Source of the DNA: Mesorhizobium sp. | GTDB lineage: Bacteria > Pseudomonadota > Alphaproteobacteria > Rhizobiales > Rhizobiaceae | Direction of reading: 5' to 3' | NCBI GenBank assembly: GCA_004017275.1 | Contig: SAKE01000015.1 | Coordinates: forward strand, 62,001-126,000 | DNA length: 64,000 nt | Part shown: positions 20,326 through 29,592 of the stretch, in pieces | Layout: every line of letters starts with the position of its first letter | How positions within the stretch are numbered: position 1 is the stretch's first letter | Notes under the pieces: generated by a model | Seen by the model: only the letters and a program-made list of their open reading frames with translations | Databases searched by the model: none | Told to the model about the DNA's origin: nothing | Translations under genes and position numbers: made by a program

Positions 20326-20985
20326 TTGATTCGTTTCGAAAATGTCGGCCTCCGCTATGGCATGGGTCCGGAAATCCTCCGCGACATCTCCCTGCACATT
20401 CCGGAGCGCTCCTTCCAGTTCCTCAGCGGGCCTTCGGGCGCCGGCAAGACGACGTTGCTGCGCCTGCTGTTCATGTCGCTGAAGCCGACGCGCGGTCTGA
20501 TCACCATCTTCGGCAAGGATCGCTCGCGCATCTCGCGCACCGAACTGCCGCACCTCAGACGCCGCATCGGCGTGGTCTTCCAGGATTTTCGACTGCTCGA
20601 CCACATGACCACCTACGAGAACGTCGCGCTGCCGCTGCGCGTGCGCGGACGCGAGGAAGCGAGCTACCGGACCGATGTCACCGAGTTGCTGAAATGGGTC
20701 GGGCTGGGCGAACGCATGCATGTGCTGCCGCCGGTTCTGTCCGGCGGCGAGAAGCAGCGCGCCGCGATCGCTCGTGCACTGATCGAGCAGCCGGAAATCC
20801 TGCTCGCCGACGAGCCGACCGGCAATGTCGAACCGCCGCTGGCGCGACGCCTGCTGCGGCTGTTCATCGAGCTCAACCGTCTCGGCACCGCCGTAGTGAT
20901 CGCCACCCACGACCTCGGGCTGATGGAACAGGTCGACGCGCGCCGCATGATTCTGGCCGGCGGAAGGCTGGACATCTATGACTGA
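20326..20985 (+). CDS. ftsE: cell division ATP-binding protein FtsE
   Basis: Walker A GPSGAGKTTLLRLL, signature LSGGEKQRAAIARAL, Walker B ILLADEPTGNV; probable TTG start (M)IRFENVGLRYG inside the ORF that starts at 20302. Confidence 0.95.
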   Translation: MIRFENVGLRYGMGPEILRDISLHIPERSFQFLSGPSGAGKTTLLRLLFMSLKPTRGLITIFGKDRSRISRTELPHLRRRIGVVFQDFRLLDHMTTYENVALPLRVRGREEASYRTDVTELLKWVGLGERMHVLPPVLSGGEKQRAAIARALIEQPEILLADEPTGNVEPPLARRLLRLFIELNRLGTAVVIATHDLGLMEQVDARRMILAGGRLDIYD

Positions 20986-21973
20986 GCTGTCCGCCGAACA
21001 TCTTGTGGAACGAGAGCAGGACGCCGAGGCGACCGGGGCAAAGCCGCGCGTCCAGCGCAGGATGGCGCCGATCGTGCCGGCACAGAACATCGCCGGCCGG
21101 GCGCTGGTGCTGGTCATCGCCATCATGACCTTCCTGTCCTGCCTGACCTTTGGCGCGGTGACGCTGGTGCGCGACACGGCTTCCGTCTGGGAGAACCAGA
21201 TTTCGCGCGAGGCGACGATCCAGATCAAGCCGGTCGAGGGCCTCGACATGGAGGCGGCCCTTGCCCAGGCCTCTCAAATCGCCGGCGAATTCCCCGGCGT
21301 GAAGGCGACCCGGATTATCGATCGCGAAGCAACCGCGCGGCTCCTGGAGCCGTGGCTGGGCTCTGGCCTGAACATCGACGAGCTGCCGGTGCCGCGACTG
21401 ATCATCGTCACCATCGACGAGAACAGCCCGCCCGATTTCGCCGCCATGCGCGCCGCTATCACACCGAAACTGGCGAGCGCGTCGCTCGACGATCACCGCA
21501 CCTGGGTCGACCGGCTGGTGGCCATGGCGCGCACCACGGTGACCATCGGCATCGCCGTGCTGGCGCTGATGCTGTCGGCGACGGTGCTGACCGTGGTGTT
21601 CGCCACGCGCGGCGCCATGGCCGGCAACGGCCACATCATCGAGGTGCTGCATTTCGTCGGCGCCGAGGCACAATTCATCGCACGCGAATTCCGCCGGCAT
21701 TTCCTGGTCACCGGCATGAAGGGCGCGGCCGCCGGCGGTGCCGCCGCAGTGCTCGTCTTCATCGTCTTTTCCTGGTGGTCGTCGCGCAACATGGCGACGC
21801 CGCAGGCCGACCAGGCGACCGCCCTGTTCGGCAATTTCGCCATCGGTTCGGCAGGTTATCTCGGTGTCGTGTTGATGGTGCTGGTGATCGGTGGGCTGAC
21901 TGCAGCAACCTCGCACGCCACCGTTGTCGCCTATCTCAGCGACATCGACGTCCGCCAACCGGATGCAGGGTGA
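20978..21973 (+). CDS. ftsX: cell division protein FtsX (permease-like)
   Basis: ORF 331 aa overlapping the ftsE 3' end; 4 TM topology with an extracytoplasmic domain. Confidence 0.92.
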   Translation: MTELSAEHLVEREQDAEATGAKPRVQRRMAPIVPAQNIAGRALVLVIAIMTFLSCLTFGAVTLVRDTASVWENQISREATIQIKPVEGLDMEAALAQASQIAGEFPGVKATRIIDREATARLLEPWLGSGLNIDELPVPRLIIVTIDENSPPDFAAMRAAITPKLASASLDDHRTWVDRLVAMARTTVTIGIAVLALMLSATVLTVVFATRGAMAGNGHIIEVLHFVGAEAQFIAREFRRHFLVTGMKGAAAGGAAAVLVFIVFSWWSSRNMATPQADQATALFGNFAIGSAGYLGVVLMVLVIGGLTAATSHATVVAYLSDIDVRQPDAG

Positions 21974-22046
21974 TCACGGATGGAGAATTCGCGTAACGCA
22001 AAGTGCGTCTTTTACCTACCCAAGGCCTCATTTGAGGGTTAACCAT

Positions 22047-22772
22047 ATGGCGATGGACGCGCGGGATTCGACCGATACGGCTGGACAGATGCCAGTGGTG
22101 GGTGGCCGTTCGCGTGACCGCCGCACGGTGAGCCGTCTAGGTGCAGCGTTGCGTCTATCCGCTCTCTTCGTGCTCGTCCTTGCAACTTTGTTTGCCGGCG
22201 GCTTCGGCTGGTTCGCCAACAAGGTCAGCCATCTGACAACGCCAGCCAATCCGGCCAGGGCAGACGCCATCATTGTACTCACAGGCGGCCAGTCACGCCT
22301 TGATGCCGCGATGGACCTGCTGGCGTCCGGCAAGGGCGCGCGGCTTTTGATCAGCGGCGTGCATCCCTCCGCCAGCCGTCGCCAGTTGCAGGCGGCGACC
22401 GGTGGTGACGTCAGGCTGTTCTCCTGCTGCGTCGACATCGACCGCGCCGCGCTCGACACGATCGGCAATGCCGAGGAAAGCGCCAAATGGGTCGAGAGCC
22501 ACGCCTATGGCACGGTGATCCTGGTCACCAACAATTACCATATGCCGCGCAGCCTGCTCGAAATGGGCCGGTTGCTGCATGGCGCCAAGCTTGAGCCCTA
22601 TCCGGTGGTTAATTCCAACCTCGACAAGGGCGGCTGGCTGACCAAGCCGCGGGCCTTGCGCGTGCTGTTCACCGAATACAACAAATATCTGCTGGCGCTG
22701 GCGCGCGGCATCGTGCCGGTCAAGCCGACGCCCAGCGGCATCGCGCTGGCCGAAACCGCGGCCGGCGGCTGA
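22047..22772 (+). CDS. YdcF family (DUF218) protein
   Basis: 241 aa from MAMDARDSTDTAG; ADAIIVLTGGQSRLDAAMDLLASGKGARLLISGVHP ... ESAKWVESHAYGTVILVTNNYHMPRS. Confidence 0.9.
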   Translation: MAMDARDSTDTAGQMPVVGGRSRDRRTVSRLGAALRLSALFVLVLATLFAGGFGWFANKVSHLTTPANPARADAIIVLTGGQSRLDAAMDLLASGKGARLLISGVHPSASRRQLQAATGGDVRLFSCCVDIDRAALDTIGNAEESAKWVESHAYGTVILVTNNYHMPRSLLEMGRLLHGAKLEPYPVVNSNLDKGGWLTKPRALRVLFTEYNKYLLALARGIVPVKPTPSGIALAETAAGG

Positions 22773-23438
22773 TCATTCCTCCGCGGTGTCTACCCCGGTG
22801 GCAGCACCTGCCCTGGCGGCAGTGACCGAATTCCCCTCGAGCCTTGCGACCTCCTGTTCAAGACGCTCAATCCGCTTGTCCCGCTCTGCAAGTGCCGCAG
22901 CCACGTCGGCCGCCTCGAACCGCTGCGGGATATGTTGCGGGCAATTGGCGTCCCAGGCGGAGACCGTGAACAAGATGACCTGCTCGGGGCGGGCCTTGTA
23001 GTCCTGCGGCATCAGTTTCGCCATCAGCTCCACTTCGTTTTCGACGACGCGCGCCGTACCCCAGATCTTGATGCGCTGCCGGTGGGCATAGTCGATCAGG
23101 AACAGGAACGCCCTTGAATTGTCGGTCAGATTGCCCTGCGTGATGAACTGCCGGTTGCCGGAGAAATCCGCGAAGCCTATCGTGTGTTCATCCAGCACCT
23201 TGAGGAAGCCGGCCGGCCCGCCGCGATGCTGGATGTAGGGCTGGCCATCGCCATTGGCCGTCGACAGGAAGACGCTGGTCTGCATCTCAATGAAGGCGGC
23301 AAGGTCAGGCGTGATGCCGGCCTGCCAGCCGCCACGCTCCTCGACGCGGGCATAGGACTGGCGCGAACCTTTGCGGGCCTGGATCGCCTTGACCGTCGGC
23401 GTGAAGGCCACGTCGCTGGTGAAAGCATGCACGTTCAT
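22773..23438 (-). CDS. pyridoxamine 5'-phosphate oxidase family protein
   Basis: ORF 221 aa; AFIEMQTSVFLSTANGDGQPYIQHRGGPAGFLKVLDEHTIGFADFSGNRQFITQGNL. Confidence 0.88.
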   Translation of the reverse strand: MNVHAFTSDVAFTPTVKAIQARKGSRQSYARVEERGGWQAGITPDLAAFIEMQTSVFLSTANGDGQPYIQHRGGPAGFLKVLDEHTIGFADFSGNRQFITQGNLTDNSRAFLFLIDYAHRQRIKIWGTARVVENEVELMAKLMPQDYKARPEQVILFTVSAWDANCPQHIPQRFEAADVAAALAERDKRIERLEQEVARLEGNSVTAARAGAATGVDTAEE

Positions 23439-23464
23439 CGAAAGCCTCCTTGTCCGGGACGATC

Positions 23465-23935
23465 TTAAAGCCCGAGTTCAGACAGTGACGGATGATCATC
23501 CGGCCGCCGGCCGAGCGGCCAGTGATATTTGCGGTCGGCCGCACCGATCGGCAGGTCGTTGATGCTGGCGATGCGCAGACGCATCAGCCCGTATTCGTCG
23601 AATTCCCAGTTCTCGTTGCCGTAGCTGCGGAACCATGAATCGCTGTCGTCGTGCCATTCGTAGGCGAAGCGCACGGCGATGCGATTGCCGTGGAAGGCCC
23701 AGACCTCCTTGATCAGCCGGTAGTCGAGTTCCCGGCTCCATTTGCGTGTCAGGAAGGCCTGAATGGCATCGCGCCCCTGGAGGAATTCAGCGCGGTTGCG
23801 CCAGCGGCTGTCCGTTGTGTAGGCGAGCGCGACGCGAGCCGGATCGCGCGAATTCCATGCATCCTCGGCCATACGCGCCTTCTGCGCTGCGGTCTCGGCG
23901 GTGAATGGCGGCAGCGGCGGGCGGGCTTCAGACAT
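23465..23935 (-). CDS. DUF1348 / NTF2-like family protein
   Basis: ORF 156 aa; [58 protein letters not shown]. Confidence 0.88.
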   Translation of the reverse strand: MSEARPPLPPFTAETAAQKARMAEDAWNSRDPARVALAYTTDSRWRNRAEFLQGRDAIQAFLTRKWSRELDYRLIKEVWAFHGNRIAVRFAYEWHDDSDSWFRSYGNENWEFDEYGLMRLRIASINDLPIGAADRKYHWPLGRRPDDHPSLSELGL

Positions 23936-24051
23936 GGCAACTCCTTTGCGAGGCCATGCTGAAGGCAGGCCGACAGCCTGAATATAAGCCTTCCATCATT
24001 CAAGGCAGATGGCATATTCGCAACCAGTCCTTCCATTTTCCGGAAGAAGCT

Positions 24052-24954
24052 ATGGATCGTTTCGAAGCCATGTCGCTCTTTGTCGCCGCGGTGGAGGCTG
24101 GCAGCCTTTCCGCGGCCAGCCGCCGCTTCGGCGTTCCGCTGGCGACGGTCAGCCGCAAGATTTCCGATCTCGAGCGACATCTGAACACACGCCTCCTGAA
24201 TCGCTCGACGCGCCGGCTGACGCCGACCGATGCCGGCCAGGCCTATCTTGCCGCCTGCCGCCGCATCCTGGACGATATCGGTGAGGCCGAACGCACGGCC
24301 GCCGGCGAATACAGCGCTCCGACCGGTGAACTGGCCATCACCGCGCCGGTCGTCTTTGGTCGCCTGCACGTGCTGCCGGTCGTCACCGGCTTTCTCGCAG
24401 CCTATCCTGACGTGGACATCCGCCTGACGCTGGCGGACCGCATAACCCAACTGGTCGAGGACCATTTCGACCTTGCCATCCGCATTGGCCAACTGCCCGA
24501 TTCGAGCCTGGTTGCCATTGGCGTCGGCGCGATCCACCGCGTCGTTTGCGCCAGCCCGGCCTATCTGGCCGAACACGGCACGCCGGCGACCCCACAAGAT
24601 CTGAAAACACACAGTTGCATCACCTTCGAGGGACTTGCCTCCGCCGCCACCTGGAGCTTCACCAGGGGTAAGGCGGAAATCCCGGTTCAGGTCCGCTCGC
24701 GGCTTCAGGTCAACACCGCCGAAGCGGCCATCGATGCGGCCATTGCCGGTGTCGGGCTGACCAAAGTGCTCTCCTACCAGATCGAAGCCGCGCTGCGGTC
24801 CGGCACGCTGCGCGTCCTGCTGGAGGAGTTCGAGCCAGCGCCGTGGCCGGTAAGCCTGGTGCATGCAGGCCACGGCCTGCTGCCGGTCAAGCTGCGTGCC
24901 TTCCTCGATTTTGCCGCCCCGCGCCTGAAGGAGCGGCTGGCGCGGCTGATGTAG
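24052..24954 (+). CDS. LysR-family transcriptional regulator
   Basis: 300 aa from MDRFEAMSLFVAAVEAGSLSAASRRFGVPLATVSRKISDLERHLNTRLLNRSTRRLTPT. Confidence 0.93.
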   Translation: MDRFEAMSLFVAAVEAGSLSAASRRFGVPLATVSRKISDLERHLNTRLLNRSTRRLTPTDAGQAYLAACRRILDDIGEAERTAAGEYSAPTGELAITAPVVFGRLHVLPVVTGFLAAYPDVDIRLTLADRITQLVEDHFDLAIRIGQLPDSSLVAIGVGAIHRVVCASPAYLAEHGTPATPQDLKTHSCITFEGLASAATWSFTRGKAEIPVQVRSRLQVNTAEAAIDAAIAGVGLTKVLSYQIEAALRSGTLRVLLEEFEPAPWPVSLVHAGHGLLPVKLRAFLDFAAPRLKERLARLM

Positions 24955-25074
24955 CGCAACCGGGCCAACCTCAAACCGTGACCGTTCTTGATCGCCAGTC
25001 AAAGCGCCCTGCGGCCATTTCCTTTTTCCCCGTGCTTGGTGTAACCAACGCTCACCTCCTCACCGGGCCTCCCC

Positions 25075-25875
25075 ATGCTCTATTTCAGATCGCTGACGTT
25101 CAATTTCGTCTTCTACGTCAACCTGATCGTCCAGATGATCGTCTGGACCCCCTATTATTTCCTGTCGCCCCGTCACCGCGCCTGGTTCGTGCCGAAATTC
25201 TGGTCGCGCAGCTCGATGTGGCTCCATGACAAGATCGCCGGAACGAAGAACGACATCACCGGCCAGGAAAACTTGCCCGAAGGCTCCTTCATCCTGGCGC
25301 CCAAGCACCAGTCGTTCTGGGACGCGATCGCCTTCTTCCCTTTCCTTCAGGACCCGCTCTACATCCTCAAGCGCGAGCTGACCTGGATCCCGTTCTTCGG
25401 CTGGTACATCATGAAGATGCGGATGATCCCGGTTCACCGCGGCAGCCGCTCGAAAGCGCTGAAGGCGGTGGTCGCCGCGACCAAGGAAGAGATGGCGCGC
25501 AACCCCCGCCAGCTCATCATCTACCCCGAAGGTACGAGACGCGCGCCGGGTGACGAGCCGGCCTACAAATACGGCATCGTCGAAATCTATGCGCAGCTTG
25601 GCGTTCCGGTGGTGCCGGTCGCTCATGTCGCCGGCCTCTATTGGCCGCGCCGCAAATTCCTGCGTTTTCCTGGCACCATCAAGGCACGCTTCCTGCCGCC
25701 GATCCCGCCTGGCCTAGGCAAGGATGAATTCATGGCGCGGCTGATCGGCGAGACGGAGGCTGCCTGCGATCAGCTGCTCATCGAGGCGTCCCGGGCGCCC
25801 AATCCGCCGGCCCTGCCGCCGACGGCGGTGAAGCGATTGCAAGAGTTGGACGCGGCCGCAAAAACCAAGGCCTGA
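25075..25875 (+). CDS. plsC: 1-acyl-sn-glycerol-3-phosphate acyltransferase
   Basis: ORF 266 aa; acyltransferase motifs KHQSFWDAIAF and IIYPEGTRRAPGD. Confidence 0.93.
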   Translation: MLYFRSLTFNFVFYVNLIVQMIVWTPYYFLSPRHRAWFVPKFWSRSSMWLHDKIAGTKNDITGQENLPEGSFILAPKHQSFWDAIAFFPFLQDPLYILKRELTWIPFFGWYIMKMRMIPVHRGSRSKALKAVVAATKEEMARNPRQLIIYPEGTRRAPGDEPAYKYGIVEIYAQLGVPVVPVAHVAGLYWPRRKFLRFPGTIKARFLPPIPPGLGKDEFMARLIGETEAACDQLLIEASRAPNPPALPPTAVKRLQELDAAAKTKA

Positions 25876-25901
25876 ACCCGAAAGTCCTCGGCTGGCCGTT
25901 C

Positions 25902-26528
25902 TCAGCCAAACATGGCCAGCGCTGTCGTCAACACCAGCGTCGCCGCAAAGACCAGGTTGATGATCCGCGAGGCCGCCGGCCGGCGCAGGAAGCGCGCGAA
26001 CGCTGCCCCCGCGACAAGCCACACGGCATGGATGGCGACGATCATCAGCGCCAGAACTGTCAGCTTCAGCCATAGACCAAGCTCGACTGCACCCTGTTTC
26101 GACAAAGCACCGGCGAACACCGCGGCGATCGCCACATAGGCCTTTGGGTTGGCAGCAGCCAGCAGAAACCCAGCCAGCCATGTCGGCCGCGAAGCCTCGC
26201 CGGTGCGTGCCGCCAAGGGTGGCGCCGTGGCGATCTTGAAGGCGAGATAGAGGATGTAGGCCGCGGAAGCGACGGCCAGCAACGGCGCCAGCTTCGGCAT
26301 CGAGGCAAGCATCGCCACCACCCCGGTTGCCACCACCAGCAGCACAGCGATGGTGCCCAGGATGATCCCCCACGCATAACCCAATGAGTGGCGCAAGCCG
26401 AAGGCCGCGCCGACGGCCGTGACGCTTATCGTTGCCGGCCCCGGGCTGCCCATAACTACCGTAGCGGCAAGCACCAGCGCGAGCAGCTGGCGCCAAAGAT
26501 CCGGCTGCGAAAGAAGCGGCTCAGTCAT
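25902..26528 (-). CDS. LysE/RhtB family amino-acid exporter
   Basis: 208 aa from MTEPLLSQPDLWRQLLALVLAATVVMGSPGPATISV; six-TM LysE pattern. Confidence 0.9.
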   Translation of the reverse strand: MTEPLLSQPDLWRQLLALVLAATVVMGSPGPATISVTAVGAAFGLRHSLGYAWGIILGTIAVLLVVATGVVAMLASMPKLAPLLAVASAAYILYLAFKIATAPPLAARTGEASRPTWLAGFLLAAANPKAYVAIAAVFAGALSKQGAVELGLWLKLTVLALMIVAIHAVWLVAGAAFARFLRRPAASRIINLVFAATLVLTTALAMFG

Positions 26529-26614
26529 TGCACTCTCTGTCCTGCCCCGTGCGAAGGGGTGGTATGGCAGGACAAGATGGGTGTCTTGGACGTTCGTGCG
26601 AGGAGCGCCGCCGC

Positions 26615-27592
26615 TCAGCCGCTCGCTTTGTCGAGTTCGGCCATGTCGTCGGCGGTCAGCTTCAGCGACGCTGCCTTGATCAGGCTGTCCATCTGCTCGG
26701 GCTTGGTGGCGCTGGCGATCGGTGCCGTGACGCCGGGCCGCGCGATCACCCAGGCAAGCACAATCTCCGCCTGCTTGGCCGAATGCCTGGCCGAAACCGC
26801 GTCCAGCGCCGCAAGGATGCGCATGCCGCGGGCATTGAGGTAGTCTTTCACCCCACCACCGCGCGGGCTTTGACCAAGATCGGCCTCGCTGCGGTATTTG
26901 CCGCTGAGAAAGCCCTTGGCCAGGCTGAAATAGGTAATGACGCCGATGTCCTCGGCTACGCACAGATCGCGCAAGGGTCCATCAAAGGACGAGCGGTCGT
27001 AGAGATTGTATTCCGGCTGCAGCACCTCGTAGCGCGGCAGGCTGCGCAGGCTCGCCACATCGAGTGCGGCACGCAACTGGGCGGCGTCGAGGTTCGAGCA
27101 GCCGGCATAACGGATCTTGCCCTTGGCGAGCAGCTTCTCGTAGGCGCCGAGGGTTTCCTCATAGGGCGTCGTCGGGTCCGGCCAGTGCGACAGATAGAGG
27201 TCGATGAATTCGGTCTGCAGCCGCTTCAGCGATGCGTCAACGGCCCTTTCGATGTAGGCAGCCGACAGATCCTTGTGCCCCTGCCCCATATCCGAACCAA
27301 CCTTGGTGATCACCACGACCTTGTCACGATTGCCACGGTCTTTCATCCATTTGCCGATGATGGTTTCCGATTCACCGCCCTCGTGGCCGGAGACCCAGCG
27401 CGAATAGGAGTCTGCCGTATCGACTGCATTGAAGCCGGCGCCGACGAAGCGGTCGAGCAGGTCGAAGGAGGTTTTCTCGTCAGCCGTCCAGCCGAAGACA
27501 TTGCCACCCAGAACCAGCGGCGCGATGGACAGGTCGGTGCGACCGAGACGACGTTTCTGCAAGGCTGATCTCCGGGATGACGGGGCAGGCAA
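26615..27592 (-). CDS. aldo/keto reductase
   Basis: ORF 325 aa; GFNAVDTADSYSRWVSGHEGGESETIIGKWMKDRGNRDKVVVITKVG ... IDLYLSHWPDPTTPYEETLGAYEKL. Confidence 0.93.
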   Translation of the reverse strand: MPAPSSRRSALQKRRLGRTDLSIAPLVLGGNVFGWTADEKTSFDLLDRFVGAGFNAVDTADSYSRWVSGHEGGESETIIGKWMKDRGNRDKVVVITKVGSDMGQGHKDLSAAYIERAVDASLKRLQTEFIDLYLSHWPDPTTPYEETLGAYEKLLAKGKIRYAGCSNLDAAQLRAALDVASLRSLPRYEVLQPEYNLYDRSSFDGPLRDLCVAEDIGVITYFSLAKGFLSGKYRSEADLGQSPRGGGVKDYLNARGMRILAALDAVSARHSAKQAEIVLAWVIARPGVTAPIASATKPEQMDSLIKAASLKLTADDMAELDKASG

Positions 27593-27819
27593 ATGGCGCC
27601 CGCGGGCTGAGGTTCGGACCCTAACCTAGGTCTTGCCTGATCGCGGTCAAAGGCCTTGCCGGCTTTTTCCGCAGAGCCAGCTTCACAAAGGCGCGACCCG
27701 GCGTGCCGCTGCCGGGCATGGAGCAGGATCAACGCGTCCATCCGTAGGGGTGGCTCGCCTGGTTCGAAACGAAGTCCGGGCAGAGGGCTCACCAGAACCC
27801 TCCGTGGCTCGCTTGATGT

Positions 27820-27862
27820 GAATTGGCAGTTTTTGCACATAGATTGTCAAATCTGCCAATTC
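27820..27862. promoter_or_regulatory. 43-bp nested inverted repeat (candidate operator)
   Basis: GAATTGGCAG...CTGCCAATTC (perfect 10-bp arms) with inner AGATT-GTCA-AATCT; 77 bp upstream of the CDS at 27940. Confidence 0.7.
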
Positions 27863-27939
27863 TCATTTTTCCGGGGCGACCTAGCTTCCTGGCATTGTTG
27901 ACGCGGCGGTCGCGCCAACGTTCGCCATTGGAAGCTGAC

Positions 27940-28920
27940 ATGAAAGCAATTGTATTCGACAGGATTGGTTCGCCACGGGACGTACTCCATCTCGACGACA
28001 TTCCCGTTCCCCAAATCGGCGACAATGAGGTGCTGGTCAGGATGGTTTCGGCCTCGATCAACCCTGGCGATTTCCTGTTCATCGAAAATCTCTATCCCGA
28101 GCCGAAGAAGCCGGTGTTTCCCCGGCAGGTGGCCGGAAACCACGGGGCCGGCATTGTCGAGCGGGCAGGTGCAAATGTCAGCCTTCGACCGGGCACGCTG
28201 GTCGCCTTTAGTTACTACAACAGCTGGGCCGAATACGCCGCCGTGCCCGCCAAGTGGCTGATCCCGTTGCCCGCGGATTATCCACTCGAACGGGCGGGGC
28301 AGATGGTCAATCCCATCACCGCATGGGACCTGCTGGACGATTCACGTGTCCAGCCCGGTCAGTGGCTGGCCGTCACTGCCGGCTATTCGTCGGTCTCGAC
28401 GATGGTCATGCAATTCGCCCAGCGGCGTGGCATCAATGTGTTGTCCGTGGTGCGGCGCGCGCATGACGGACTGGACCTGAAAATGATCGGCGCGAGCGCC
28501 GTCCTCGACCTCTCGGACCTCAAGGGCGACGTCCGGGAAACGGTTCTGGAGATGACCGGGGGTACCGGATTGAACGGCATCATCGACAATGTCGGCGGAC
28601 CCGTCAGCGGCGAACTGATCCGCAGCCTCGCAATGGGCGGCCAGATGGTCATCAATGGCGGCATGAGCACGGAACGCTATGAGCTGCATAATTTCGACGT
28701 GCTGCTTAGCGGTGTCGAAATCAGGGCCAACATCTATCGCTATTTCTTTTCGCCGCCCGTCGAGACCGACGGTCCGGTCCTGCGCCAGATTGTCGACGCC
28801 TTCGGCCAGCCGGAGTTCCATGTTCCCGTCGGCGGGCTTCACCCGTTGGCGTCCTTCAGGCTTGCCGTCACCAACAGCCTGGACCGAGCCGACCTCGGAA
28901 AGCAGATCTTCACGATGTAG
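27940..28920 (+). CDS. zinc-type/quinone oxidoreductase (MDR superfamily)
   Basis: 326 aa from MKAIVFDRIGSPRDVLHLDDIPVPQIGDNEVLVRMVSASINPGDFLFIEN ... NHGAGIVERAG. Confidence 0.9.
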   Translation: MKAIVFDRIGSPRDVLHLDDIPVPQIGDNEVLVRMVSASINPGDFLFIENLYPEPKKPVFPRQVAGNHGAGIVERAGANVSLRPGTLVAFSYYNSWAEYAAVPAKWLIPLPADYPLERAGQMVNPITAWDLLDDSRVQPGQWLAVTAGYSSVSTMVMQFAQRRGINVLSVVRRAHDGLDLKMIGASAVLDLSDLKGDVRETVLEMTGGTGLNGIIDNVGGPVSGELIRSLAMGGQMVINGGMSTERYELHNFDVLLSGVEIRANIYRYFFSPPVETDGPVLRQIVDAFGQPEFHVPVGGLHPLASFRLAVTNSLDRADLGKQIFTM

Positions 28921-29440
28921 CGTTCGGCGCGACCAACCTTGCCACCTCTTCCAGCCAATGGTCGCGGATGCCTAGCGCCTCGAGATGCTCCAGCGTGCTC
29001 AGCACATAATCCTCGTTGATGCCGGATTGGCCGACCGCGCCGCGCACCACGGCCGCTGCCTCCGCCGCATCGAGCGCGCCGGCATATTGCTTGTGCTGGC
29101 GGTCGACGATGTAAGCCACCGCGTCGACCGTGCCGCCGTCGTCGAGGCGAATTTTGAGCATGCGTTCGAGATAGACATTGGTGACCAGCTCGCGCTCGCG
29201 CAGATAGGCGATGACCTCATCGCGCAAGTCGCCGGGAACGCGGAACGCCAGGCCGACGCAGGAGCCGCCACGATCGAGGCCGAGCACCAGTCCCGGTCGT
29301 TCACGCGTGCCGCGATGCACGAAGGAATAGACGCAGAGCGACCGGCGGTAGCCATGCAGGCGGGCGCGCTGTGTCTCGACATGCGCGAAACCCGGTCGCC
29401 AGATCAGCGAGCCATAGCCAAACACCCAAAAATCGCCCAT
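28910..29440 (-). CDS. gamma-glutamylcyclotransferase (ChaC-like)
   Basis: From MGDFWVFGYGSLIWRPGFAHVETQRARLHGYRRSLCVYSFVHRGTRERPGLVLGLDRGGSCVGLAFRV; ChaC signature. Confidence 0.92.
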   Translation of the reverse strand: MGDFWVFGYGSLIWRPGFAHVETQRARLHGYRRSLCVYSFVHRGTRERPGLVLGLDRGGSCVGLAFRVPGDLRDEVIAYLRERELVTNVYLERMLKIRLDDGGTVDAVAYIVDRQHKQYAGALDAAEAAAVVRGAVGQSGINEDYVLSTLEHLEALGIRDHWLEEVARLVAPNATS

Positions 29441-29592
29441 ATCGCCGCGCCTGATTGCAAAAGATGCCAACACCGCACCGGGGACCGGTGTTTTTTCCGC
29501 CCGTCCCGTCTAACTATTCGTCTCTGTCTACCTATCGTTGGCGGAATCGACTTGTCCGTCCGCAACATCCATGCGTTAACGAGAGCCAAAGC

